64,000 nucleotides of DNA. It comes from Paulinella micropora. Its lineage: Eukaryota > Cercozoa > Imbricatea > Euglyphida. The DNA lies in NCBI GenBank assembly GCA_009731375.1, contig BJOX01000237.1:162562-226561 (forward strand), written 5' to 3'. Position numbers and translations under genes: made by a program. Of this stretch, positions 1 through 10,934 are shown in pieces (positions within the stretch are counted from its first letter, which is position 1; the number at the start of each line of letters is the position of its first letter). Under the pieces are notes generated by a model. The model was not told the origin of the DNA. It did not search any database and saw only the letters and a list, made by a program, of their open reading frames with translations.

Positions 1-281
1 GTCAAAAAGGAAAACAGACACTGCCGAAAGCACTCAATGTGTTTCAGCACTCTAAGAGGCACAGACAAAAATAGAGGAAAAGAAGTCAGTGCAAAAGGAC
101 AGTATGATGGGAGAACCCCATTCAAAACCTTTCAAAGGGAAATAGTTTTGGCCTTAAGTGCAAAAGGACTTAAGTGGCACAGTCGGGCACTCCAGATCCC
201 ACGTGACAAGAACATATTAGGAGTTCATGAGAGTAGTGTGAGTGCGTTGCATAGCAAAGGAAAGAAAGTCCCCAATTACAT

Positions 282-623
282 GTGAAGGTGGGGAGAGAGA
301 GCAGCTGGAAAGCAATCAGCAAGAGAGAGAGAGTAAAGATAGGGTTGAGAGAGGAGGAAGAGGAAGCAGAGTTAGACTCAGAGTCAGGGTCAGACAAGGA
401 AAACCGTACCTCTTATTTTAGGGAGACAGAAAAGCAATCTACTTTAGGGGGAGATAGTGGTAAGAGGGAGCAAAAGAGAGAAGAAGAGCAGGTGGAGGAG
501 AGGGGGAGAGTGAGTAGTCAGCTTTCACCTACTTATTCCACACCAGCAACGATAACAATCAAGACGAAGAGCAAGGAGCAAGTAGAGGACAAAGAGAAGA
601 GCAAAAGAATGATAGTAGCATAA
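282..623 (+). pseudogene. Charged low-complexity reading frame, gag-like decay product
   Basis: A 113-codon frame rich in Glu, Lys, Arg and Ser lies upstream of, and in the same direction as, the zinc-finger gag remnant that begins near 945. I recognise no domain. Its composition resembles the charged linkers of gag proteins elsewhere in this window, so I read it as the eroded front of the same element. A chance open frame in purine-rich DNA is a real alternative. Confidence 0.2.
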
Positions 624-944
624 TGAGGAGAGTTTGAAGCATGAGATGAAAAGGCAGAGAGAGGAAGCTTTTTCGTTTGTGTTTGATAAGCTAGTAGGTA
701 AAGCAAAGAGGAGTGTGGCAGATTTGGTGAGAGACCTCACCAGACTTTGGTCAGAACTTGCACATTGTGTGGGCAAGACTAACCAAAAGGTTTGGTAAGG
801 TGAGTGAGGAGGATGTGTAAGATAAGATAAATGCGATGAATGCATGGACGTTTGATGAGGGGTGTGATTATGCTCCGCAGTTTGATGCGTTTGTTGCGTT
901 CGACGAAGAGCTAAAGGGTAGGCCATAAAACACCCCACAGAACA

Positions 945-1799
945 ATGGAAACAATAATCACCAATGCCTTACAAAACCCTGAGTATGCGTCAGAGGGGGT
1001 GAGGAAGGATTGGGGAGGATGGATGAGCACGCTGAAGATGAATAAGAAGCAGCATGTATGGTCTTTTGAGGAATGGTGGGAGGAGTTGGAAATAGACCGA
1101 AATGTCTGGTCTTTTGAGGAATGGTTGGAGATAGACCGAAATAAAGAAAGAGAGAAGAAGATGAAGAAAGAAAAAGGACACGCAGGGAAAGATGCCAACA
1201 AAAGAGAGGAAGGGCAGAGAGGTTTGTGTTTTTGGTTTCAAAGAGAGTAGATGCAAGTGGGGGATGAGTGTCGTTTTGCTCATACAGAGGGGTCAGTCAC
1301 TATGCGTAGTGTGCCTGGGGTGTGCTACATGTTTGAACAGTCAGGCAGCTGTGATAGATCTAACAGTAGGTTTAAACACACCACCACTAATAAGAAAGGG
1401 GGAGGGAAAGGAACAGGAACGAGAAAGAAGACGTGGAAGAAAGGAGAGAAATGTTTCAACTGTAACATGGAGGGGCATGTGTTCTCCGCATGTGAGAAGG
1501 AGTGCAGGATGTGTGGGGGTGAGCATAGACTGCATGAATGTGAAGAGATGAAGAAGGCGAGAGAAGAGCCAGGTGAGAAGGAAGAACCGAGAGAGAAAGA
1601 AAAGAGAGGAAAAGTGGAACATGGAAAGTTAGGTAGGGGGAGTGAGTCAGACACTTCTGACACAGATGAGGAAGGTGAGAAGGTGAAAGTATTAAAAAGG
1701 ATGACGAGATTTTTGACAGGGCGAGACAGAGCAGGCATAGAAGGCCCACATGGACAAAGTGCAGGTAGTACAAGAGAGATTAATCTATCGTCTATGTGA
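945..1799 (+). pseudogene. Decayed gag-like protein with C3H and CCHC zinc fingers
   Basis: The frame from 945 and the frame from 1251 are in register and are separated only by a TAG at 1248-1250. The product would carry two C3H-type fingers: one ends in CRFAH just after 1251, and the next starts CYMFEQSGSC but has lost its third Cys. A retroviral-type knuckle (CFNCNMEGHVFSAC) and a CRMCGGEHRLHEC segment follow, then an acidic tail. The first finger is split between frames near 1240-1260, so at least two small indels lie there. Fingers of this kind bind nucleic acid in Gag proteins. No protease or RT follows in the same element, so this is probably a 5' fragment. Confidence 0.5.
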
Positions 1800-1956
1800 G
1801 GGGCGAGTATCAGGTGATCAGCAATGTTTTGTGTGCACTGATGGCATGGAGAGTGAGAATGTGTTGTTGCGAGAGGCAGCTTATGGTCTGTTGAGAGGGC
1901 GATTTTGCGGGCTGCATACAGATCAGGAAAGATAGAGAGAGAAGGAAGCCTCAGGG

Positions 1957-2380
1957 GTGGGGGAGCAAAACGAAGATAGCCCACTCAAACCGTTAGTTGA
2001 AAAGAAGAAGATAGAGAAGGAGAAGCGCTCAAAGCGCAGAACTAAGAAGAAGAAAGGAAAGGCAGGGAACGCAAAGAACAAGTTGGGCCCAGTCGAGGGG
2101 CAGATCTATTTTCCGAAGTCGGAGGATCTGAGGCGCGGGGGAAAGGACACCGACGATCAAGGGGAAGGCCGTGGGGAGTACAGCGATCAAGACAGTGACT
2201 CGGACCCGGAGCAACGATGGATGGGGCGCGCGGCGCGGAAGTGGTTTCATGACCCTGGCGGCGGACTACGGCATCGAAAAGTGGGCGGCTGGGAACCGGG
2301 AAGCTAAGGGACTCTGCGGCTTCAAGGGATCAAGGGAGCGGGGGAGCGCGCGGGGGGCGGCACAATTTCAACGACTGTGA
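1957..2380 (+). pseudogene. Basic and acidic tail of the same gag-like remnant
   Basis: Two overlapping frames (1957-2307 and 2171-2380) encode Lys/Arg-rich then Asp/Ser-rich low-complexity sequence. No catalytic motif is visible. Position and composition suggest the eroded C-terminal part of the gag-like protein ending at 1799, but the link is inferred from context only. Confidence 0.2.
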
Positions 2381-4343
2381 CGTTTACTTTACTAAGTCAT
2401 ACTAAGTTAAGTTCAGTGGCCCCGTGAACGGGATACAAAGTTAGTATAGAGTTAGTGCATATAGTTGTCAGTACGGCTCCGAAAATTTCTGAATAGGGCT
2501 ACACATATTTACCATCATATATGCGAGGTTAGTAGCATAAGGTAGATGGGGCCGTTATTCCTAAATAGGGGTAGCAATGGACAATTTTATTAATAATAGT
2601 ATTTAGTCATACCGACCCACCCCAAGGACAAATACCTATTTTACCTATATCACTCTAAGTGTAACGGTGAATTCAAAGGGGGTTGGGGCACTTAGTGACG
2701 TGTCAGTAATTATTCAAATCTCTCAGTAAAGTAAAGTACGAACCCTTTTCTAGTGCCTAGGACATCTCAGCAAAGACGCAGCCCGACGCATGAGGAGAAT
2801 AAAGAGCAAAACAAACACCAGCACAAGTGCAACACTACACAATACACAAGCGGTCTCATCCTATAGACACACAAACTTACAAGTTAATATCAGCGAAAAT
2901 TTGCTAGTTCTGTCCAGAAACAACATGCAGTAGTATCAGAAATCCCATCAGCTGCTGAATCGTCCCAGGTCTCTGGCGATACTGAGGCTGTCCGGATACA
3001 TGAACAAAGCATATCAGACAATCAAAGTCAAACATGGTCCAAATACATCAACGTACCAGTTAAATGTACAAAAAACATTGCAGGACCTAACTTCGCTTCA
3101 AACGCCGAACACAAAATGTACGACAAAACATTAACAATTACCAAACTTGATGTAAAGGCACGCAGTTACTATCCACTTGCTTAACCTTAAGCCAAGCACA
3201 AAGCAATAGATAAAGTCGAAAGTTAATTACGTACTGAATACAGCAACTTATGATAAGTGTAAATAACTTCAACATCACCGCATGTAACCCAACAGGTAAA
3301 AGAAAATCAATGACGCCATGCATATGTATGCAAATCAACAATCATATGAAATAAAGGTTGAATATATGCTCACACACATAAAAAAACGCTACCAATCCAC
3401 GGTAAAATAGAATACTGGCAAAAAGCACTGCCCTGAGGTCCGACTAAATTGAACCAGAGTGCTCACCATTGGACAATTAATTAGACCCTTCCTCCTCAGT
3501 TATGTCCGTATTGCTATGTTTATACGTTAGCAGTAATCGTTACGGTCACGTAGTAGTAGTATTATTAGTTATTAATACAGTCAATTAGAGTATCTTTTCT
3601 GGTACTGGTGACACCAGCTTTTTACCGTGCTCATTACCCTTATTACCCACATCAGGCAGTTTCATGTGTCAATTTTGTAGAGGTGCATCTTTTGTGTGAC
3701 GTCGGCAGTTGGACTGGCGGGAATTATTCAGTATTGTTAAATTTCTGTTTCGTGGAAGTCGGGCGGCAAGCCGGTAGGAGGGGGACGCACCGAGTGCCGG
3801 TTTATCTTCAGAGTCAAGAAGCAGTTACGAAGATTTTTCCCATTGAGTTATGAGCCTTGGAGTGTCACTGCGTTAACGGATCGCAGCAGAAGACCTTCGT
3901 GCAAGGGGTGTGGGGTCTACCTGAAGTGACCCCTTTAAGGAAGTGACGCGCGCATTGCGAATTGCCTGTGCCGCAGCTGATCACTGTGGCCACTGCTCAC
4001 GCTCTACTCTGCTGGTGTGCAGCTGGAGGGCAAGAGATGATGTGGGTGGTATTGGTGGCACCAATGCCAATATGCCCTGTATGGATACCTTTTATTTTAT
4101 GACTTAGTACCTGCATCAACTGTTTTGTTTGTTTGGCGGGCTTTTGTCTGTATTGATTGAAAAACCTATTAAAGGACGTGTGGAGGGTGCCGGCCCATCC
4201 GGTATACAATGGCATTACTCTATGTTCCGGTCTGTCGGTTTACCTTGGCTTGGAGAGTACGGAGTCCCTTCTACGTTAGGTATTCCTCATTCTACAAGTC
4301 GTTAGACAGTTATTATATTATTCAATATTTGGTCTCGGTAACA
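2381..4343. other. Non-coding stretch, possibly containing a 5' LTR of gypsy element 1
   Basis: No convincing gene is seen on either strand. Base composition becomes more AT-rich than on either side. The stretch ends in a CA-containing sequence immediately before a TGGAGTC that could be a primer-binding site, as expected at the 3' edge of a 5' LTR. I could not match it to a second LTR copy downstream, so the LTR reading is tentative. Confidence 0.25.
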
Positions 4344-4344
4344 T

Positions 4345-4357
4345 TGGAGTCGCTAAT
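4345..4357 (+). promoter_or_regulatory. Candidate tRNA primer-binding site of gypsy element 1
   Basis: The sequence TGGAGTCGC follows ACAT, a typical LTR end. A TGG start is what pairs with the CCA 3' end of a primer tRNA. An almost identical arrangement (CATTTGGAGTCC) occurs at about 18690 ahead of the second gypsy element, which supports a shared primer. The tRNA species was not identified. Confidence 0.3.
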
Positions 4358-5529
4358 AAAAACACAGTTTACGGGGTAGGAAATTTTTCTCGTTCCTCGG
4401 AAATTTTTGGGTCTTTTATGACTTGAGAAAATCGGCAGATTCGAAGTTTGCGACATGGTTTATTGGGATGGAACTTGATCGTTGTTGATGGTTTTTGGTT
4501 GTTCGTGGATGAATCTATGCATGGGGCATGCATTTCTTGGATTGTCTTTGGGTTCTTGTGTGTTTTGTCGGATGAGCAAGGGTTGCTGTGTTTGACACAC
4601 ACACATCATGTGGCGGGAAGTCACTTTAGGCCTGTGAACTCGGAATTTAACAAGGAATATGGTTGCATTTACATGCATATATATGGAGTGGATACGTGCA
4701 AGGCATTCATTACTTGTTTGTGAGCTTTTTAGGCGATGAGCAGGGGTTGCCGCACTTGCATGTCAAACGAATACAACACATATGACACGTTACTCACCAA
4801 AAGGGATGGGAAACCTTAGGCAAACTGTTGGTTACATGTTTGCTGTGCATTATATTGTTATGGTAACGTGTTGGCATGATGAGTGGTGGAGTGACATCAC
4901 AGGAGTGAAACGACAAGGTGAGTGGGACTCACAGAGTGTCATGGGGAGCATGGGCGACATGAAGGAGGAATGAAATTAGGGGGCAACATGTCACAAAGGG
5001 AAATAAAGGATGGATTGGAAGGCTTGGGGGGCTCAATAATGATATGGCACGGCATATGGATGGGTTTGGAAGGAGGACAAGGGGGAGGATGGCTGATCAG
5101 GGGTGGCAAATCGATCTGGGGGATGGCTGGGATGGGTTGGTTTATGCCCACAGTCAAACGAGAGGGGAGGATTGGAAGTGGCGGGAACCACAAAGGGAAC
5201 ATAGAGGAAACTAATGGTGGAAATGGAATGGAGAAATTCACATGGGGAGGGACAAGGGAAGACAAAAACGAGAAGGACAACATGGCGCACAAAATCCAAG
5301 TGGAAATTGACGCTTTTACGGGTGATAACCTCGAAGGTGACGAAAGCAAAAATGGTAGCCTTTTTCAAAGGGTTTTGCGGGCTTTTTACCAAAAATGGAT
5401 TACTGCCTATATCGGCCATATCAGTACCCTTCAAGTTCTTATTTTTCTTTTTCGCACTAAGTGCGTAGAGTGGGAGGCTTAGAAGGAGTGTGGGATGGGG
5501 GAATAAGAGGAACAGGAGCTAGATGATAC
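4358..5529. other. Leader region of gypsy element 1 without a clear gene
   Basis: Open frames here (for example 4922-5482) are glycine-, methionine- and tryptophan-rich, show no domain and overlap one another in several frames. I treat the stretch as untranslated leader or eroded coding DNA. One copy of the recurrent 10-base motif described in the findings lies just upstream at 4270-4279. Confidence 0.25.
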
Positions 5530-5540
5530 AGGGTATTATA

Positions 5541-6007
5541 TCTACGTTAGATATGGAAAAGGGGTCAAGTCCGAAAAGGAAATATCTGACGAGGAGAAGG
5601 AGGACAGTGGAGAAACGAGTGAGGAGACGGAGGAACAGGAGGATGGTGGGTATGGAAAGACGCTGGCATCTTGGGCTAGTAGACACGAAAGACATTACTT
5701 TCTGATGCAGAAGTGGGTTCGCATGGGGTCTCCTTACTTTACGGAATCGGACCTCCAAAAGGCAGAAAAGGAGTATGTGGGAGCAATGGTGGCTTGGGAG
5801 GATTTCCAAAGAAAGGAGGAATGGAAGAAAATGGAAAGGGAAGACAGGAAAGAGGAGAGGAGACGGAAAAGAAGGAGAGTGGGGGACCAACAACAAGCAC
5901 AACACACAACACTTGTCACTTCTACGTTAGGACACACGTCAGAGGATGAGCAAACGGGAACTAAGGTTGGAGCAGACGGAGGGGGACCAGCAGTGGGGAC
6001 GGATTAG
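5541..6007 (+). CDS. Accessory ORF of gypsy element 1 (acidic then basic, unknown)
   Basis: The frame containing ATG 5705 stays open upstream to about 5530 and carries an acidic Glu-rich segment, then a Trp- and Lys/Arg-rich segment with a basic cluster near its end. It lies before gag in the same direction. I recognise no family. The upstream opening begins right at a copy of the TCTACGTTAG motif (5541-5550), so the true 5' end may be set by splicing and not by the ATG at 5705. It could be an extra pre-gag ORF or eroded gag. Confidence 0.3.
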
Positions 6008-6129
6008 GGGGATGGAATATAAGGTGGATGAGGAGGCACAGAAGTTCATAGAGGAGATGGGTGAAGAGTGGAGTGAGCGGGTGGAGGCAATTTTGCACAC
6101 GGAACGGATAACGGGGGGATAAAAGGTGG

Positions 6130-7161
6130 ATGGCAATTAGGAAACTATGGGAGTTAAGATGGCGGTGGTTTAGGGAGCGGGAGGGTTTATGGAGACAATT
6201 CGCCAAGTCGGAGGAGGCGAGGAACCAATATGTTTTTCTGGCCTTGTTGACGAAGGTGGGGGAGAAATGGGTAGCGGAAAGGGTACATACGGCGTGGGCT
6301 TGTGCCACGGGAAAGGCAGCACATGCCAAGAAATGGTTGCAAACTCTCCAAGGAAGAGGAGAGGACAGTTGGACACTGTTCGTCGAACAATTGCGGATGC
6401 GAGGAATAATCGAGAGGGTGGAGAATGATGCACCGGGCAACGATTGGGACAGTGAAGAGACACAGGAGTGGCTTAAACAGTTGTGGGAGGACAGAGGCCA
6501 GTGGACACAAAAGGACAAGAAAGAGAGGGCAGCAGGGAGGACGGATATTGGGTTGGGAAGAGAGGCAACAAGTCACACTCAAATGGAGGAAATGGCAGTG
6601 GATGAGGAGGTGGAAAGGGTAACACAGGAACTGAAGATGGCTAGGGAGGTGAGGAGGAAGGCGGAAGACGAGGAGATAGAGGGAGAATTGGTGGTGGAAC
6701 AAGAGATAAGAGGGGACTCAGATCATGACTCGGGGAGTCAAGTTAGAGCACTGGCCCAGGCGTGGGAACAGGGACAGGAACGGGCACAACGGCAGAAGGA
6801 GGTGGTAGAGGAGGCAAGATGGGGAATTATAAGGAAGAGATGGGAGAAGCGAAGTTCAACGAGTACGATGCCGGTTGAGATGAGGGAGCCTTGTTGGAAG
6901 CACTTCAAGGAATCAGAGGAGGCAAGGGGACAGTATACACGAATTAAAGAGATGGAAATGAGACTGGGTGACATGATACAAGACGTTATTTCGTCGGTGG
7001 AAACTGCGCTTACGGGCACAGTGGCAGAGGCTAAGGCTTGGGAGGCCGAATGGCATGACGAACATCCTGCACAATGGAAACAGTTTGTCAGTCGGTTGAG
7101 GACTAGATGGGGAGTGTGGAGGACAACGAATGGCAGTCGGAGGAGACGAGAGAATGGATGA
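6130..7161 (+). CDS. Charged protein with an internal two-fold repeat, unknown function
   Basis: The 343-residue product is Glu-, Arg- and Trp-rich and likely mostly helical. Two segments resemble each other: residues about 17-95 begin with a REGLWRQFAKSEEARNQY pattern, and residues about 255-330 begin with a REPCWKHFKESEEARGQY pattern. Each ends in a short W-x-x-F-V-x-x-LR motif. This points to an internal duplication of a domain of roughly 75 residues. It lies upstream of gag in the same orientation, so it is probably part of the retroelement. No catalytic motif is visible, and a nucleic-acid-binding or capsid-like role is only a guess. Confidence 0.35.
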   Translation: MAIRKLWELRWRWFREREGLWRQFAKSEEARNQYVFLALLTKVGEKWVAERVHTAWACATGKAAHAKKWLQTLQGRGEDSWTLFVEQLRMRGIIERVENDAPGNDWDSEETQEWLKQLWEDRGQWTQKDKKERAAGRTDIGLGREATSHTQMEEMAVDEEVERVTQELKMAREVRRKAEDEEIEGELVVEQEIRGDSDHDSGSQVRALAQAWEQGQERAQRQKEVVEEARWGIIRKRWEKRSSTSTMPVEMREPCWKHFKESEEARGQYTRIKEMEMRLGDMIQDVISSVETALTGTVAEAKAWEAEWHDEHPAQWKQFVSRLRTRWGVWRTTNGSRRRRENG

Positions 7162-7616
7162 TGGCTTTGGGGGCAAAGATTGAGATAAGACACATACAGG
7201 AGTTGGCTTTGAGAAGGAAGCGAAGGAGGAGGAGAAAGAGACAACGGATGAAGAAGAGGCGGAGAGGCCTAACCGCGAAGGAAGTAGGGGGTCTTGGGAC
7301 CAACGGGAGACAGCGGAAGAGATGATGGAATGGATGGAAGAGTTAGATAGGGACGTGCTGGAACAGTTTAGCATGTGACAAACGGGAGGGGCAACGGAAT
7401 CTAATCAGTGAAAAAAAGGGGGGGGGGGGGGGGGGGGGACGGATACATATTATTAGGAAAGAGGGAGAGAGGACTCGGAAGGCTAGAGGAGGGCAATACA
7501 GGGATATTGCAAGGGATGTGGACAGGATAACGGAGATCATATTGGGAGAAGGACATGTATATATGGGTTTGTGTTCTATCATTAACAATTTCTCCCTTCT
7601 ACGTTAGTGGCGACGA
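7162..7616. other. Spacer with a poly-G tract before gag
   Basis: No confident gene. The stretch includes a run of about 19 G after an A-run near 7412-7438, and a copy of the TCTACGTTAG motif at 7598-7607, ten bases before the gag ATG at 7617. Frames crossing the G-run are unreliable because such tracts are prone to length error. Confidence 0.4.
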
Positions 7617-9548
7617 ATGGCAGACGAGGCGCAAGGCGGGGTACCGCCACCGGTACTACCGATCAGGTTTACGCCACTCAAGAAAGCGGGGCCCTTGCCT
7701 ATGCGAGTGGACGAGGGGGAGGACAAGGCGGGGGTGGCGCCGGCGGCTCCTATGACGTATGCGCGGAATCCTCCGATTATGTCCGACCACTTCCTCCAGA
7801 TGTTGCAGGCGAGCCCGACGGCTATCGAGATTTACTCACAGCTGAACAGGAACTCGCTCAAAATTGGGACGGACGGACCTGATAAAGGGGCAATTAAGGA
7901 CGACATCGACGCGTGGAACGAATTGCAGCTAAAGGCAGGCAAGCCACACTGGGGGCCGGGGATCAAGATGGGGGTGTTGGCCAAAATGACGGAGGCTTTG
8001 GCGGTGGCGGTGGGACATCACAGGGATCAGATCTCGACGAAGGCGTTGACAGCTTATATGGTACGGCCTATAATGGACGAAGGGGAGGTCATAACCGAAG
8101 GAAAAGTGACGGAACTGATGGCAGCTATTGACCGGCTGATAATGGCAATCCGACAGCAGGACATCAAAGTCACTGCGGCATTCCACGATTGGAATAAGCG
8201 CATGATGCTCAATCCGGTTGATGACCTGGCGTCGTGGTTGGAGACGGCAAATGCGCCATGGGCGGACGAGGTGAGGAAGGAAGCGGGTTTCTTTACAGAA
8301 GCCATGAAGCAATACAACGACAGCATGGACGCGATGGGGCACATCAGAGAACGGGGGACGGCACTCAAGAAGCTCTTGGACAACGCGATGAACGGGGTTG
8401 CTCTGATGGATGACGCGGTCCGCAAGGCGACGGTGACGGAACTGCGGATGTGGGTGTATCACCTGTCGTTGGTGAGGGGGTGTGTGGATGGTTGGGTAGC
8501 CTGGACTAGGCTTCGGCTGAAATTAATGGAGGAACCGGAGACGGCGTCACCGGAAAAGAAAAAGAAAAAGAAAAAGAAGAAGAAGAGTAAGAAGAAGAAA
8601 AGCGGCTCGGAAGGCTCGGAGTCGGACGAGGATTCAAAGGAGGAAGGATCGGAGGATGACGAGAAGAATCGCTCGGGTTGGGCGAGTAGTACAAACAGGA
8701 GTTCGGTCCAAGGATGGGAGAAAAGGGGAAAGATAATGAAAGAGTTGAAGGCAAATACGGAGCTGGCAAGGCGGGGGTACGACCAAATCGACCAAAGCCA
8801 AGGGGACGACAGGCGATATATAAACATGATGCAGCAATTTGCGGTACAGTTCAAGAAACAGCTGCGCGGGGCGCAGAGTGGCAACGATCTGGAATCCATT
8901 TGCTTCGTCTTGGCGGACGTCTTGGGAATTGTTGGGGCTAATTCGGGGTTGTCGAACCAGCTGACGTGGAAGGAAGTCTTCGACAAGGAAGTCAAGGGCA
9001 ATGTGGCAAGATCGCACTGGCAGTTCGTGGATGTGATCCATTATGTCTTTGGCGCGGTCTTTGGGTTTGTGGCACTCACCGATGCGGATGAGGAATTGGA
9101 AACGGTTCGGGGAGTGCTCCAGGATAAGGTCAGGGCCCGCGTGCATCTACCGACCTTATTCCAAGCAGTCATGGACGCGTGCCTGATCAACGATGAGCGG
9201 AAGGTATACCCGCTAATCTTGGGGCATGGCTTATGGAGGGAACAGGCGACCAAGAACGTGGTAACGGAGATGCTGACCGCGGGCTTGAGACTGCCGACGC
9301 TACCCAACGACAACAAGGTTAAATGGCAGGACGATGGATCACGATGGACACGAAGACGTCAAGGCAATAAAGACGCTGTTGATGGATCCAGCAATTCTGG
9401 CGAAGATGCCAAAGGCTCCAATGCGGCAACAACAAGGAGGACGGCAGACCGGTGGGGGCGGCGGCAGTACAAGGGGCCAACAGGGCGGTGGCAGAGCATA
9501 ACGTGGCACGGGGGGCTTCGGCGGAGGGAGGACGAGGCCGGGGTCTAA
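7617..9548 (+). CDS. gag: Gag-like structural polyprotein of gypsy element 1
   Basis: The 643-residue frame starts at ATG 7617 and is the longest in this part of the window. The N-terminal 320 residues are mixed helical sequence. Residues about 320-360 form a Lys-run followed by a Ser/Glu/Asp-rich linker, and about 370-580 are again globular-looking. The C-terminus is Arg-rich. It precedes a zinc-finger gag ORF, a protease-like ORF, RT-RNase H and integrase in canonical Ty3/gypsy order, which is the main reason for calling it gag. Capsid homology cannot be confirmed by eye. The last 70 codons look out of frame compared with the rest, so a small frameshift near 9330 is possible. Confidence 0.55.
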   Translation: MADEAQGGVPPPVLPIRFTPLKKAGPLPMRVDEGEDKAGVAPAAPMTYARNPPIMSDHFLQMLQASPTAIEIYSQLNRNSLKIGTDGPDKGAIKDDIDAWNELQLKAGKPHWGPGIKMGVLAKMTEALAVAVGHHRDQISTKALTAYMVRPIMDEGEVITEGKVTELMAAIDRLIMAIRQQDIKVTAAFHDWNKRMMLNPVDDLASWLETANAPWADEVRKEAGFFTEAMKQYNDSMDAMGHIRERGTALKKLLDNAMNGVALMDDAVRKATVTELRMWVYHLSLVRGCVDGWVAWTRLRLKLMEEPETASPEKKKKKKKKKKSKKKKSGSEGSESDEDSKEEGSEDDEKNRSGWASSTNRSSVQGWEKRGKIMKELKANTELARRGYDQIDQSQGDDRRYINMMQQFAVQFKKQLRGAQSGNDLESICFVLADVLGIVGANSGLSNQLTWKEVFDKEVKGNVARSHWQFVDVIHYVFGAVFGFVALTDADEELETVRGVLQDKVRARVHLPTLFQAVMDACLINDERKVYPLILGHGLWREQATKNVVTEMLTAGLRLPTLPNDNKVKWQDDGSRWTRRRQGNKDAVDGSSNSGEDAKGSNAATTRRTADRWGRRQYKGPTGRWQSITWHGGLRRREDEAGV

Positions 9549-9595
9549 CAGGGAAGATCGTCGCCCGCATCCATATGCTCGACCGGCGGAGGTAA

Positions 9596-10372
9596 ATGCG
9601 GCACATGGAGCGGGAGGGTTCAGGCAGAAGGGATCCGGACCACGTGATGGATCCGTCCTTTTACACGAATGCGGCAAGGAATCGGGAGTTGAAGCCGGGC
9701 GAGGCAAGATATCCCCCGGACGGACTCAGCAATGCACCGGGAGTCCCGAAATATGAGGGACGGGCGTTGAAGGAGAACAGCCATTGGCAAAAGTCGTGCT
9801 ATTGGCAGATTGGGATATGGTTCCTACGCCTACGGGGTGAATGCTGCATACACGATGACGCTACATTGTATCACGACAACATGAATAAAGTCTTGCAAGA
9901 GGAGCAGGGCGCGGCTATACGGGAACTGAAGGAGGCAATTCGACATGGTATGTGGCAGCTGGGGGGATTGGAAAACCTGTTTAACCGGGACGAACTGGAC
10001 GAGCTGCAACGGTTCAACACCGCGAACATCCAGAAATACGGATGGAAGCGTAAGGATCGAGGATCGTACTTGTCCGCGGCGGGATTACGGCAACGAGGTG
10101 GTGGTGGCAGAGGACGTGGCGGTGATCAAGGAAGGGGTCGAGGGGACGCACAACGTTCGGCGGCAACAGGGCCGGGGATGGCCTCAGAGGTACAGGATAA
10201 GAGAGAGAAGGTGGAAGGGAAGGGAAGAAAAGGGGGTGAAGGGAGCAAAGGAACAGTCAACAGTTTCCCGTATGTGCACCCGGATCGACAGGCATTGATT
10301 TCAGGGGGCGACGGCGGGTTTACCGGAGCGACAGGGAGCGGCGGGAGGGGGCACACCCACGCCATCGGGTAG
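9596..10372 (+). CDS. gag: Gag C-terminal ORF with C3H-like finger and RGG-type tail
   Basis: The 258-residue frame contains a Cys/His cluster (CYW near residue 67, then ECCIHDD) that aligns by spacing with the clear C3H finger of the second gypsy element (CWRWFAGLQC and RDCSFNH near 21560-21630). A Gly/Arg-rich segment of RGRGG type follows at about residues 165-185, as in the second element. Such tails bind RNA. The frame lies directly after the longer gag ORF and was probably one protein with it before a frameshift near 9550-9600. Confidence 0.5.
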   Translation: MRHMEREGSGRRDPDHVMDPSFYTNAARNRELKPGEARYPPDGLSNAPGVPKYEGRALKENSHWQKSCYWQIGIWFLRLRGECCIHDDATLYHDNMNKVLQEEQGAAIRELKEAIRHGMWQLGGLENLFNRDELDELQRFNTANIQKYGWKRKDRGSYLSAAGLRQRGGGGRGRGGDQGRGRGDAQRSAATGPGMASEVQDKREKVEGKGRKGGEGSKGTVNSFPYVHPDRQALISGGDGGFTGATGSGGRGHTHAIG

Positions 10373-10934
10373 GATGATATCCGTGGAGGAAATGGAACAA
10401 AAACATGAACGGAAACATGGCATATTTGAACAGGAACGGACGCCGAGGGAGGAGGAGGCGCGCGACGGCGTGAGGATAAAGATGACGTCGTGATCACGGG
10501 GGAAGGCAAAACAGGTGAGGAACATATCAACACGGAACATAAGGGTATGCGGCGGGATTTGATGGCTGATAGGGGAACGAAGACGGCAAGAACGCCCGCT
10601 GCTCCGGCGGGTAGATGGAGCGGGGTACGGCAGCCCATCCAGGGGGATGGCAAAGTAGAACGACAGTCCATAGATCTGACTGGGGAATGACCAGAAAACG
10701 GATGAGAGCAACAGAGAGGGAGAGAGAGGGCAGGGCACACGACAAACGGCAGAAGGCAGAGGAGCGGACTCGTGGGGATGGAACGGGAGCAAACCGGGAA
10801 GAACAGAGGATAAGGATAACGGAGCTATAGACGATAAGGGCGAGAAGGGGGCTAAGGGGGAAGTAGGGAGTAAGGAGGATAAGGGAGAGAGGCGGGAAAT
10901 AGGGGATCAGAGGAGAGAGAACATAGATAAGGCT
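10373..10934. other. Eroded linker between gag and protease-like ORF
   Basis: Only short, low-complexity Arg/Glu/Gly-rich frames are present, on several phases. I see no independent gene. The stretch probably encodes the disordered charged linker that joins gag to the protease-like region, broken by small indels. Confidence 0.3.

Noticed and set aside
5733-6702. Several minus-strand frames of 65-185 residues opposite the accessory ORFs
   Set aside because: They are Pro/Ser/Leu/Cys-rich antisense shadows of purine-rich + strand coding DNA.
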